Assembly (NCBI RefSeq): GCF_028453695.1
Contig: NC_135782.1
Span: 10,106,001-10,170,000, forward strand
Origin: Augochlora pura
Taxonomy: Eukaryota; Arthropoda; Insecta; Hymenoptera; Halictidae
Length of the DNA: 64,000 bases
Direction of reading: 5' to 3'
The notes under the pieces were generated by a model. It ran no database searches and was not told the origin of the DNA. It saw nothing but the letters and a program-made list of their open reading frames with translations. The position numbers were made by a program, and so were the translations under genes. Below, in pieces: positions 49,455 to 61,237 of this stretch. Each line of letters opens with the position of its first letter. Position 1 is the stretch's first letter.

Positions 49455-49802
49455 GAACGAAATAAAACAGAAGTCACAACTATCTTGATTTTTTGAACAA
49501 TATTTCTACCTTCCTTTTCAATAGTAAAGTATCCATTTTTCAACACAAGTAAACGTTCGCAATAGACAAAAATCGAAATAAAACAGAAATCACAACTATC
49601 TTGATTTTTTGAACAATATTCCTACCTTCCTTTCCAATAGTAAAGTAATCATTTTTCAACACAAGTAAACGTTCGCAATAGAAAGAAATCGAAATAAAAC
49701 AGAAATCACAACTATCCTGATTTTTTGAACAATATTCCTACCTTCCTTTTCAATAGTAAAGTATTCATTTTTCAACACAAGTAAACGTTCGCAATAGACG
49801 AA
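49455..49802. repeat. Three tandem units of 116 bp
   Basis: Units begin GAAATAAAACAGAA at about 49459, 49575 and 49691, and run through CTTGATTTTTTGAACAATAT and CAACACAAGTAAACGTTCGC. They differ at only a few positions, so the expansion is recent. Non-coding. Confidence 0.92.
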
Positions 49803-50239
49803 AATGTTTCATGTCCAAAGATTTGAATTTAAAAAACAGTTTATAGAAACACCGCTGTTTTTATATTGATTGTATCATTCGTGTAACGATAGCGTACATC
49901 AGTGACGTCGATTGATGACGAAGTAAAGCAAAGCTGATCGTTATGTCAGTTTATCAATGAAAACAGTGAACATTGCACCTCAAAGATTAGACTGTGGGTT
50001 TTAGCAACGATACATTATACATACGCAGCCATAATGTTATTCGTAACACTTGGAAACCCAATCATTACAATATCAAATATTTCCCACGCAAAAACCTACT
50101 ACATTATTCTAATAATATATAACGATGATATATGGGAACTCTGAGCATCAAATATGACTTTTATCGGTTTCCGTTTTCTCAATTCAATTATCCAGATTAG
50201 AACCTCTACCCGGTAGCAATCACACGATACTATAATATT

Positions 50240-51810
50240 GAATTGCTCAGAGATTATTCAAGACAAATCTGTAGATACAAGTTAAAGATTTTTAATATAT
50301 TCACTTTTATATCATAATATTTAAATAATCGTTGAGATCACAGATCGTCTGGAATATATAATGAAATTGAACATGTGATCCCTTTTCAAAATTTTACATT
50401 TGTTGGCAGCAGTTGACACATTGACGATAGGGCATTTTTATTAATATTCCCTATACGAAAGGCAATTTTAATTAAAACAAATTAAAGTTTCTTCATCATG
50501 TACTATGTACTATATACTAACAATGAAATAAAAATTTTTGTAAATAATGTATTTTATTAAAATTTTCAGATGTTATATGTATTCAACTGTTAGAGAAACA
50601 ATAATGAACATATATTACAATGCGTAGAATAAAACAAGAATTCTCGGTGTTCCGTCCTGGACATCGGGCCCCAAGAACGACACTCAGGCAAGAAAGGCTA
50701 ATTTATAGTTTATGATGCTAGTAATGGTAAAAAGCTATTTTTGAGGAACCGAACCATCAAGTAATTTTAATATTTCGCGCGACGCATGGTAATCGGTTTA
50801 CAGTCTCTTGTTCTCGGTCTCAATAGCGAACGCTGGCATCATAAACCTCAGGGATTTCCAAAGGGCTCCGCGGACAGTGGCCTGAAGGCCCAAGCCAGGC
50901 TCGCGAGCGTTCCGCGGACGGCTATTTTTACGGTAATTTCAGACCTGGAGGAAATCCCTGTCAAACGTTGCTAAAACATCCCCTACCACAGAGTTCCTTC
51001 CCATCCCTACTTAAACATTTTTCCACTTCCACCAAATTCCTTCTGCAACCGAGTTTTCCTAAAGGCTAGCACGACATAAAATTATTAGAATCGTTTGTAC
51101 ATCGAAGGCAGCAAGTTAGGATCGTTTTAGCAACAAGTGACTCAAGTTAGAATTGATCTTGCACCGAGGTAGCAAGATCAAGGAATCATTCCACTATTAT
51201 ATAACGCGACGGCAATTATATCGAGATAACTTCTGTACAAAGTGTAAATAAACGGATTCTCCGGAGTTAGACTTACACCCTTTCTTCGTTAACGGTCGTA
51301 AATCCAAGTCGTCAACGAGGCGAACGATACGACACAACACTCGGTATTCGACCAATTTTAATGAAAATCAATTTCATAGTACATATTATTTCAAGCGAAA
51401 TTTAATTTCATGGCAGAACGTTTATTACTGCCAGCGGCAAAGTCGGGATCCCGTGTATTGAGTTCCCTAAGTGAAAGTTAATGATCATGATAATTATTTA
51501 CATTTGGAAAGACTTCACCGATTTCGATGATCTTGAAGTATGTTGTCAAGATAAATATTACGAACAATCTTTTACTAAACACATTGCCGTGACACGACTT
51601 TAGTCTCTAAAATAATTATAAAAATATATTCGAAATAAAATATACATATTTTTATTTTATTAGTCTGCGATGCTCTACAATTCGTAATGTACAGTTTTAA
51701 CAATGTCTGTGAAGTTTATTTCCATAATTCATCACCTTTTGGTTAAAAAATATGTCCTTTCTTTCTTAAATTTTGCATATACCAATCCATAACAATGAAA
51801 TGGATTCAAT
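50240..51810. other. Unrelated DNA replacing the expected exon 1 of copy C
   Basis: Homology to the A-B intergenic DNA stops near 50240 and homology to intron 1 of gene B resumes near 51815. The roughly 620 bp containing gene B's exon 1 has no counterpart here. In its place is about 1.6 kb of other sequence, including a retroelement-like tail at 51229-51338. No gene recognised. Confidence 0.6.
51229..51338. repeat. Dispersed repeat, probable LTR or retroelement tail (copy 2)
   Basis: Matches 30825-30936 in the same orientation with few changes, and includes AATAAA. It lies within the replacement segment upstream of pseudogene C. Confidence 0.5.
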
Positions 51811-51876
51811 CCGATCGACTTGTGAGTAATGTTTTTAATACATTGTAAACCAGTAATTCTTGTATAGTAATTTTAA

Positions 51877-52611
51877 CCCTTTTATTATGGGTGCCAACTA
51901 TAGTCGTCGTCCATCAGACGTGCTGTGTATAGTTGGCATCTACGCGACTTGTATGTACGTGTTCCGACTATAAACGGCATATAATGCTATATAAATACAA
52001 CGTACATAATGTAATACAATGCAATAAAATTTAATACAATATAGTACAATACTATACAGTTTAATACAATATAATACTATCTGCAAAGATTGCAGTCAGT
52101 ATTTCAAACTATTTTTCTTAAGTCTTTGATTTTGAATTTCCACAGATTTTATTACTATAAAGATTTCGCAATAGAATTAATTTTCTCAGTGGTTTCTTCT
52201 TTTTTTGCAATAACTGCTTCTATATACTTCTAAAAATTACTGACGTCCTATTCTTTCTGGTACTAACTTGTCTACATAATGTACTACTCACTGTTGATTG
52301 CAAAGTTCTTTCAATCTCTTGATAATATACATAATGTAACATAATGCAGTACAATATAATACAATGCAATCTTCTTTTTTCCTTGCAATAACTGCTTCCA
52401 CTTCTACAAATTGCTGACATCCTATTTTTCCTGGTACTAATTTGTCTACATAAAGTGCTTGTTGTTGATTGTAAAATTCTTTCAACGTTTTGATAATATT
52501 CATAATGTATCACAATACAGTACAATATGATACAATACAATATAATATAAGGCTATAAATGACCCATTCCATGGCGTCACTTCAGTGGAGCGGACTGCCG
52601 TAACGAAAGAG
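51877..52611. mobile_element. TTAA-flanked element (family 6) upstream of pseudogene C
   Basis: Homologue of 42183-42917 at an offset of 9694, with TTAA on both sides and the same AT-rich interior. It sits at the orthologous position in the two copies, so its insertion predates the B/C duplication unless the upstream copy is an assembly artefact. Confidence 0.6.
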
Positions 52612-53414
52612 TTAATAGTTATTCCCCCTTACTTAGATACCTACTCCAAATTACAGAAATGTTTTGTAATTATTTCTGTATTTTATACGTACAATTTGTT
52701 CATTAACTCCTCGCACTACGATTCCTTTCGCGCTTCGTTTATTAGCCCATTTTTATTTCAATTAGACAATTAGTATTTCTTTTATTGTCTTTATGTACGT
52801 ATGTTTCTAGACTTCGATAAGAGAAGAATTTACCTTTATTTCGTCGTAGAAGAAATTAACAATGTTCAGATTTAGCAGACCTTGCATGAAATCTGGGTTA
52901 AGGAAAAAAACAAATGTAAAAATCGAACTATACGTACATAAAGTTTAAGTAATGAGTCTGATATTTTTATACGAATTAAAGTAGTGTAATTTATCGCATA
53001 TTTAGAGAAGTTTTAATGATTGAAATAATGAAAAGTAATGATCTTAATTCCAATAATATTTTAATCAAATATCCAATTTAATTATCCAATAAACGGTTTC
53101 CAAATTGTCAAAAGATTGAGCTAAGTTACGGCAATTATGAACCAGAAGTCAAATAGAAAAGTTGAATTTTTGAAAATGTCGATCCGAGGAGACTCGTGAG
53201 TGATGGTTAACCATGTTCTAACGAGATGGTCCTCCACGAGAAAGTTAGTTTTCTGTGCAAACGTTAGCTGAAAAGAGAAACAATGTTCGAGGTAGTTGAA
53301 TAACGATGAGGGAAAGTTTGCGACGCGGTTCACGAAGATCGTTTATCTTCTGTTTCGTAGTTCTAGGGTCTCATTTGATTGGTGTATAGTAACTCGAATC
53401 GTTCGTAATTCCAG

Positions 53415-54825
53415 ACCCAAGGACCAAGGATCTGACGATGATATCGTCGCCTATTACCGTTCCCATTATCCTGGTGGCGTATCTAGTCATTGCCCTGAAA
53501 TTGGGACCGGCGTACGTGAAAAACATTAACCCGTTAACTCCTATCTAAATATAGTATAGTAATCTAAATATAGTTATCTACATCGTTCATAAAATTCGAT
53601 CAATATTGCAGCGAACTAAAAGTAATAAAACTGGAAGAGAATAATTTTCATCTATGCCGCGTGTTGGTGCTATGACGCCATCGACGACCTGTAATATCGG
53701 AAAAAATGTCACGTGGAGAGAAAAAAACAACATGAATTATAATATTGTTAGCTTTGAACTCAAAAAAGTGTTAACCCGTCGCATTTGTTTACAATGTGGT
53801 TACAATTACATCGTGAATACATATATCTCAGTATGTAAGATTTCATGTGCTTCATTCGAGAAATGACAATAAATTTTTAAACTTTTCACACATTTATGAA
53901 GAAAATATTGACATCTTTCCATTCCTTCGTAAGAAGAGTCATTACGGATGCATACGAGAACGAAACATAGTTCCGATTTTAATCCCTTGCCGTACCATTT
54001 TCTTTACAATTACCATGACTAGAATTTTTTCGATCGCACTAGCTTCTTAGAAGAAAAATAAATTTTAAATATTGGTGACGAAAGAATACAGTTTTCTACT
54101 TAAAGGAATGAATGAACATTCGCATGTAACTGCATATTATTATAAATCTCCATCACGAGTCTGCCTCGTTAAAGTATGGCAAGGGGTTAATAAATCGTCT
54201 ATAGTTTCAAAGATTGTTGAGATCACTGGAAATTGTAAAAAGCATTGAACATAGAAAAATAATCATAAATTTCGTCGGTTTTGACAGATAGCGCTATCGT
54301 TCTGGCTGATACTGCTTTTAAAGATCGTCGACCTATGCGAGACAGTGGTGTTCGTGCTCAGGAAAAAAGACAACCAGGTTTCCTTCTTGCACCTGTACCA
54401 TCATGTATCGATGGTGCTGCTGTCCTGGATGTCCGCGAAATACTATCCCATGAAATTATGCGCGATGCAGATGTCACTGAATTGCTTCGTTCACATAATC
54501 ATGTACACTTATTATCTCTTGAGCAGCTTCGGCGACAAGTCGCCGAAATTTTTGAAGTCGATTAAACCGCTGATCACGATCACGCAAGTGGTAAATGGAA
54601 ACTAACATCGACGTGTCTTTCGCAATTAATCGAATCGATATTTTATAAGATTTTTATGTATGTTACGATAGGTACAACTGCACTCCGCTGCGCTGTACCT
54701 TCCGTCCTGCAAGGTGACCAAGCTCCCGTCGCACGTACAAATCGCCAATGTCTTCATCAATATTGTACTTTTTTTACAACTTTTACATAACTAGTTATAA
54801 GACCCCGAGAAAGAAGGAGAATTGA
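53415..54825 (+). pseudogene. ELOVL-type elongase pseudogene, copy C
   Basis: Exon 2 starts after an intact AG (53414) but follows homology only to GPAYVKN. There it breaks at CATTAACCCG and stops at 53546-53548, so the second half of the exon and its donor are gone. Exon 3 (54288-54590, 303 nt) is fully open with good splice sites and motifs KIVDLCET, HLYHH and NCFVHIIMYTYY. Exon 4 (54672-54825) lacks a few codons near its start and has one extra T in a run near 54771. This shifts the frame and exposes an early TAG; the alternative frame would end KKEN. No exon 1 is found upstream. Copy C is closest to gene B. Its 3' flank also matches that of B to about 55180. Confidence 0.88.
53983..54186. 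mobile_element. TTAA-flanked miniature element (family 4) in intron 2 of pseudogene C
   Basis: TTAA at 53979-53982 and 54187-54190, with inverted ends TCCCTTGCCGTACCATTTT and AAAGTATGGCAAGGGG. 204 bp, and inverted relative to the copy at 7629. It is absent from intron 2 of gene B, so it inserted after the duplication. Confidence 0.75.
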
Positions 54826-57800
54826 GATAATCGAGAGAAACACGCGAAACTAAACAACGATATAACAAACCATCTGTTATTTCTCAACCCAATTGGATAT
54901 TTCTTTTATCTCGAGTACTGTTTTAATCGTGTAGATGAAATATGTTGTATATTGAAATAAATAACATTGAGATAAATATTGAAAAATTAATTACGTAAAT
55001 ATCGTATCGCAAAAGATTCTGGGAAGAATTCTCGTATTTTGATACGAAATTATTTTGTTGCCCTAATAGTAAAGGTATTCACAATCGGACCGTAGATTTT
55101 TATGCATTTGTGACATTTACGAAATACTGGAGTATATTTTTAACATCCAAAGCGAACGGTGTCTTTATTGTGCGTTCGCTGCAACGAATCTTCGAATCAG
55201 AGAAACGAATTGTATTGTAAATTCACCTCTTGCGAAATCAGCTGTTCATGTAAAACAGATTACATAAAGATCCACAGTCTACTCGTAGAATTTCTGTTAC
55301 TGTTGTAATACAACAATTACCTTTCATGTTGTCTTCGTTTGAATAACATCGTGCGGTGTATTTTCTTCGCAACTCGTAAATAAATGACTAGTGTATGCAA
55401 AGTGATGACACGAAGCGATTACCATATTCAAACCAGTAGGAAACATCAACGCGAAATGAGATTCGCAATCAAGCGTATCGACACCGGTATCGATTGGATT
55501 TAAACGCAACATTGTATTTATGTTATATCATGACATTCTTATATTGCAACATTGCACTGTGGTCTAGAACTAGTATTTTTAACGTGGAAAAAGTTCAAAG
55601 AGGAAGGCTGTCATTAAGGTGCCTCTAATGATGATCAATCGCTAGTGAGAAGATTGTTAGTTCTCAGAGTTTTTACAGCGTGGATTCTTTTCGTTCGTAA
55701 AATTCATTTTTAATACATTTTTCAAACCTTCATTCAAGCACTTGCAAAATTTTCTGATGTCAGGCGTTTTAACTTTATCCAAATACAATCTAAAAGAACG
55801 TGAATACATGAATCATTTGCATATACTGTTCCCTTACATGTCAACCTAATTGCTTAAGAACTTGTATAAAAATGATTTCAGTGTATGTGTTAAACTATTA
55901 CTGTAATAAAAATTACACAGAAATACAATTTCTAAAAATTCAGGATGACGCATACATGGCGAACGAAACTTCGAATAATAAGAAACTTGAAGCTACCAGT
56001 ATTCTTGCAAACATAGAAAATCATAAACTCGTTTCTTCAAACGCAGTTGACAACTGTGACCACGGTTGCACAACTAATCAGATAACCGAAGGAACAATAA
56101 TCATTTTCTCACGCTAGGAATACAACGTAGACCACCTTGCATCGCGCAAATTGCATTTTCAATTTGTAACTTGTCAAAAGTTGCTACTTACATCCAAGCT
56201 GACACCCGGTTTCGTGAAAGGCGGCTGCCGATAAGTTACTCACCTGAAACAGAAAAAATATGCAACAATGTAATCAGCGCGGGTAAATTGTTAGCGCAGT
56301 TTCGAGTGATCGCGAACAAACGGCGGACTCTCGGAACTTTCGCCGCAGGGTACAAATTTTTCCAAGGGTGCTCGAACGTTTCCCAGGTCTCGCTAGCGGT
56401 TCTCGAAATCTCTTAAAACGTAATATACACTGCGAGAGATGATTCGCCGAACTTCAAAGTTAGCAGCGATTTAATTCTATGGTTGCAAGGAAGAACGCGG
56501 TATGTCATGTTTTCACTGCCGCCATATTGCCGGCTCAAGTTCTGTAACGATCTTTAATAGCAGTGCTTCACGTTGTATCATTTTCGTAAATTTCTCAAAT
56601 TTCTTTTTAATAGACACATAAATTCTTCAAATAACGCATTAATTAACATTTTTGGAAATTTCTGCGTTTTTCACCGTAACCATAGAGCTCCATTCGCATA
56701 TACCAGGATGATGCATAAAAAATGAAGTCCAAAGGATCAAATTTTATACCGCATCACCGAATAAAATATTCGATTGAATAAAAATGTATCTACATAAAAA
56801 TTTGTCCGAATAAAATTGTATTAAATTCGTCCGCATAAAATTATATTAAATTATATTGGCATACAATTTTGATTTCAATAAAATCCCGTTCGACTAAGAT
56901 TCCATTCGTACAGCAATTCGCACAGAAAATAATCGATTCGTATAAAAAATGATAGAGCGTAAAGAGCTTTTTCATAGTTTATCGAGATCAATCTTCCGTG
57001 TGCATTTTTCGAGTTATTCGAATAAAGAACGCAAGGCTGCAACGATTTTGGCAGACGGTTCTCACGCAGTTCAGCGACATGCTGCGTTTTTCGGCAATTG
57101 GGGCGTCAAAGGCAGCGCCGCCGCCGTGGAACGTTTAAAACATGATGCAGCGGCGCAAAGAGAGAGAGCGAACGGAGGATAGCGCGGAGCGAACGCTTGC
57201 GCGAATTGTTACGACGGGTATTTCCTGTTTTTAATTAATGCCCGGGATTTAAAACATGAGCAGCTGAACAATGGCCGGATGATCCCGCGGGAATAGAATT
57301 TCCGATGCGCGGCAACGTCAAATGTATGATACAGTCCGCGCGTCGGAACCATTTAATTCATCATCTTTCATTCTTGCTGGAAGATTAATAATGCCAGGGC
57401 GCGATCGGGTTTCGGTGTGTACCCTTAAAAGATTAGGTTTCCCTGTGTATCCTCGAAAGATTGAATTTCAAAGTGCAACTAGTGAAGATGAAGTTCCGGC
57501 GTGCAAGGTAAGTCCCTGAGGTAAGTACCGTTTGATAGAACCCTTGAACGGTGCTTGCTCGATAGGGCTAAAACGCGCTGCGACATTTTTCCATCGTTTC
57601 CTATGTGGAATGTCATCGCTGTGAAACAAGATCTTGATTTTTATTTTTAAGAAAATACTATGTTCGGTATACGAGTTTAATCAACTTTTAAAATAAGCAA
57701 GAATCGATATATTTTTAAATGTAAGAAGAATATGAAAATTATTAATAGTGACAGAGTTAAGTAGGACACCCTTTATAATATCGATATTGTTGGCTCTGAC

Positions 57801-58436
57801 TTCTGTAAATCTTAGTATAATGTACGATTGAAAATGAAATATGTGAACAGGAAAAATGGCGAAAATCAAGTAATCAAGGCTCTTTTCTTCTGCTTACGAT
57901 TTCTTCAGATGCACACTGAATATTACACACTTCTATTCATTCGCAAATGAAGAATAAAATTCTTATTCCCGTTCAAATAAGATTCTATCGAATAAACATA
58001 GTTCATTCATACATTTAAGATTAATTAATTTTCATAATCGATTTATATGAGAATAATGAATGAAAATTCTATGCTTATCCTTAATTGGCCGATCGAATAA
58101 ATTTTACCGAACTATGATATAAAACACCGGGAATTGGACCGGGAACTATACTTCCAATTATGCCATGAGGCATCCCTGGGATCAGTCATCTACAAAACGT
58201 GGAGCCTAAACATATATTTTTCAGAAGGCGGCACCAGCGCTAGAGCGTCACTCGAGGATCTTAACCCCATACAAATTTCATTAAAGCTTGTGTAATATTG
58301 TAAAACTAGAAACCGGTCATTTTGACCGTGCTCTCTCTGTTACTACGATCAGAGAGGAAGAGAGAGAGAGAGAGAGAGAGTCAGTTGGTTTTCCATATAT
58401 TTATTTGTCCGTTTCACAATCCCATGACAATATTAA
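54826..58436. other. Gene-free region downstream of the cluster
   Basis: The first 350 bp match the 3' flank of gene B. Beyond that it is AT-rich with TTATTCGAATAAA-like words at 56750-56950 and 57950-58110, and a small CpG-rich patch at 57030-57330. At 57507 there is a strong donor-like GCAAGGTAAGT after a 65-codon frame that I do not recognise. A (GA)n run lies at 58358-58380. No gene supported. Confidence 0.5.
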
Positions 58437-58676
58437 CCCTTTGCACTCGGATCCATTTTAACTGTAAATCTGAATTAATTTTTCTGGTTCGTGGTATTTC
58501 CACTCTATATAACAAAATAAGTTTTTATACATACAAAATTTATTCTTGTGACTCCTACCAACAGTTTTACTACATGACAATATTTTAAATCTAAACCTTG
58601 TTGTTACAAAAATTATTTTGGAATGTAATGGAATAATTTTAGTGGTGCCTCAGAGTCGCCACTCGAGTGCAAAGGG
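58437..58676. mobile_element. TTAA-flanked miniature element (family 2)
   Basis: TTAA at 58433-58436 and 58677-58680, with inverted ends CCCTTTGCACTCGGA and ACTCGAGTGCAAAGGG. 240 bp, collinear with 47063-47301. Confidence 0.8.
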
Positions 58677-58680
58677 TTAA

Positions 58681-61005
58681 ATGGCAATTTACTTCAAGCC
58701 ACCCTGTACATCGAATCCGAGGTTCGCCCCGAACAACGACAAAACGCGCCTCCAAGGTACCATGTAAAATTCTCCTTACTTTGCATTAATTACGTCAAAC
58801 AAACTGTTCCATTCTGAAAGCTGCTCCTAAGAAATAAGATATTTTAATGGCCGCGTGAAATCCTTTCAACTCGAGATCTTTCTCATCGCGGGGTTCCTTT
58901 GATCGCGGAAGATTGTGGAAATTAATCTCGATTTACGCTCATCGCCGCGCAAAGGATGAAAATATTAAATTTCGTTGATAAAACGTTACCGGCCCTGGCG
59001 TCGCTCCGAGCGTTTCCTTTAGCAGCGTCTAAATCCCATTGTAAAAAAGTTGTGCCTTCGAAACATAAACGCGACAGCTTTTTGCGCACGCCCGCCCAGT
59101 CCACGCACTATCGGATACGTTCGGTTTAAAGCTCGTTCGAGGGCGGGGATACAAGTTTTCGGCTTCGTTATCGTCGCAGAAAAGGTATTACACGCCGACT
59201 ATATAATAACCTGCATCATCCAAGCGCTGTTGAATAAACAAATACTCTTTGCCGGCTCCTAGTCCTGGCTAAATCTGTTCGAACAGCTTTTAACACGCAA
59301 TCACTATTTTAAAACCGGACGAAGTGATTTGAATTTGTTTTAAATGTTAAAGGCGGAGGACTAGTTTACTGCACGAGAGGGCTACAACAAATTCCTTTCA
59401 ATTTTGCTATTACTCGGAGTGACAAATGGACGCTCCTGTGGTGTAATATTTTTATTCGACTTTGGAATGAATATTTATGAAATGTTATTTTTGGATCTCT
59501 CTAATTTTAGGGAAAAAGAAATATTAGATTTCATTCGAAAATAGACAAAATAGAAGAAATGAAGGATTAAAAGATAAACGAACTGATTAGGAAATTCAGG
59601 TATAAATGAAGTAAAAGAATTAAAAGAATGAAGGGTAAATAAAATAAATTAATTATGCTATGGAAATATAGTGAACACGGAAACCGACTCCACTGCTCTA
59701 CATTTAATATGTTAACTGTTTCATTAAAAGCCTGATTAGAAATCTGACCTTCCTTTTTCTCCAAGTATTCTTTAATTTCTTTCTATGAAACAGCTAGAAT
59801 CGCTGTATTTGTCTATTTTGCCCTTAATAAGCTCAATCCTCCATTGTCCGAAGCATGAGAGCCTGCAGAAAAGTGTCGAAAGTATCCCACCGTCGCGAAT
59901 GTCCACTCGTCCTCCTTGCCCCCGAAACAAATGGCGGTTCTAAAATTTTTTCGCTGGTCCGTATTGAAACGTTTACATCGCTGGCCGGCTATCTAAATTT
60001 GCCGAGCGTGCCACTGACAAGCTCCTAGTACCGAAAAGAATCATCAGCATTAGTCAATCGATAATTACCAGGGAGAGAAAACGTAGCCGACCGGCGCCGC
60101 GCCATTTCGCTTCACGTGCCATTAGACCGGAAGAATCCTTATTCGGTTGCCTTACAGAAACGCGACCGGTTAGTACTCGCGCCCGATCGACCCGAATGAT
60201 AAAAGTTAAGTCGAACGAACCGATCCCGGTCGGCGGGTCCCGATCGCGTACCGTCGGCCTTAGCTCGAAAATCGACGGCCGACCCCCGCCGTCGATCCAG
60301 ATCCCCTCGAAACCGTCCTAACAATGGAAATATCTTCGCTTGCACAGCGCAGTTCCTTCTCGAAATTATTTTCAACGATCCCGGCCAACGGCGAACGTTT
60401 TATCAACCGGCTACCCGACGTCCCGGCGAAGTTTGTTGGCGGACGCGAGCAACCCCCCCGAACTTCCCTGAAACAGACGAAATTTTTTCGAGTCGCCCGG
60501 CAATGCTCGTTCGTAATCGTTAATTCCACGCCATTGAAACGCAGGCCACAATTATCGAGATCGCGGCCGAAAAATCTTCCGCCTAATTTACTGCTTGATT
60601 CGGTCGAACAACCGCTACCACCGGTTTCATAACGCGAGAGCTTGTTTCGGAGACGGAGACGATGGATTTCGGGGCCTGGAATATGTAGTTGTGTCTCGAT
60701 CGAAATGTTCTTCGTTTCGATGTAGTCTTGGATATTCTTAAACGATTTATCCTTCGGAGCAGTCGAATAGTCTTGGCATGATTTAAATTTCGTTATCTTA
60801 ACAATTTGTACTCGAGTATACGATACTGTACTATTGCGACTCTGAGTCGTTAGTAAAAATTAGTATACTATTTTCGAAAATATTTGTAACAATATCAGAT
60901 TTTCCCGATTTTATATATGCAAGTTCTAATAAATTGTATAAAATTGAAATCATAAAACACGGTTTGGATTTCAAATTAAACTAGCTTCGAGTTAACTCGA
61001 GTTAA
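58681..61005. other. Gene-free region with CpG-rich island at about 60060-60680
   Basis: CACCCTGTACA at 58701 resembles a Tc1-like end, without a partner. The CpG-rich part has overlapping frames on both strands and no domain. The rest is AT-rich and unremarkable. Confidence 0.45.
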
Positions 61006-61233
61006 GCGCTCGAGTGGCAACTCTGAGACACCGCTAAAATTGTTCTATCACGTCCCAAGATAATTCTTATGCAAACTAAGTTTAGAAAAAAAATTTTTTA
61101 ATTTCTAAGGTTATGTCAACAGTGAAACAGTTAAACTATTGAGTTTAACAGTTAAACATGAAGGTGGATTTCGTTATATAGAATAGAAATATTATTTCAG
61201 ATTTACAGTTAAAATGGTTTCAACTGCAAAGGG
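61006..61233. mobile_element. TTAA-type miniature element (family 2, inverted and decayed)
   Basis: TTAA at 61002-61005 and 61234-61237. In reverse complement it matches 58437-58676: CTCGAGTGGCAACTCTGAGA at the left, and AGTTAAAATGG plus CAAAGGG at the right. The left terminal repeat has lost the CCCTTTG portion, so this copy is older. Confidence 0.7.
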
Positions 61234-61237
61234 TTAA

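Noticed and set aside
54281..54565. Alternative 94-codon frame over exon 3 of copy C
   Set aside because: It is an out-of-frame shadow of the elongase exon, whose true frame carries the histidine box.
58120..58200. tRNA-like secondary structure
   Set aside because: No consistent acceptor stem, T-loop or anticodon arm could be drawn.
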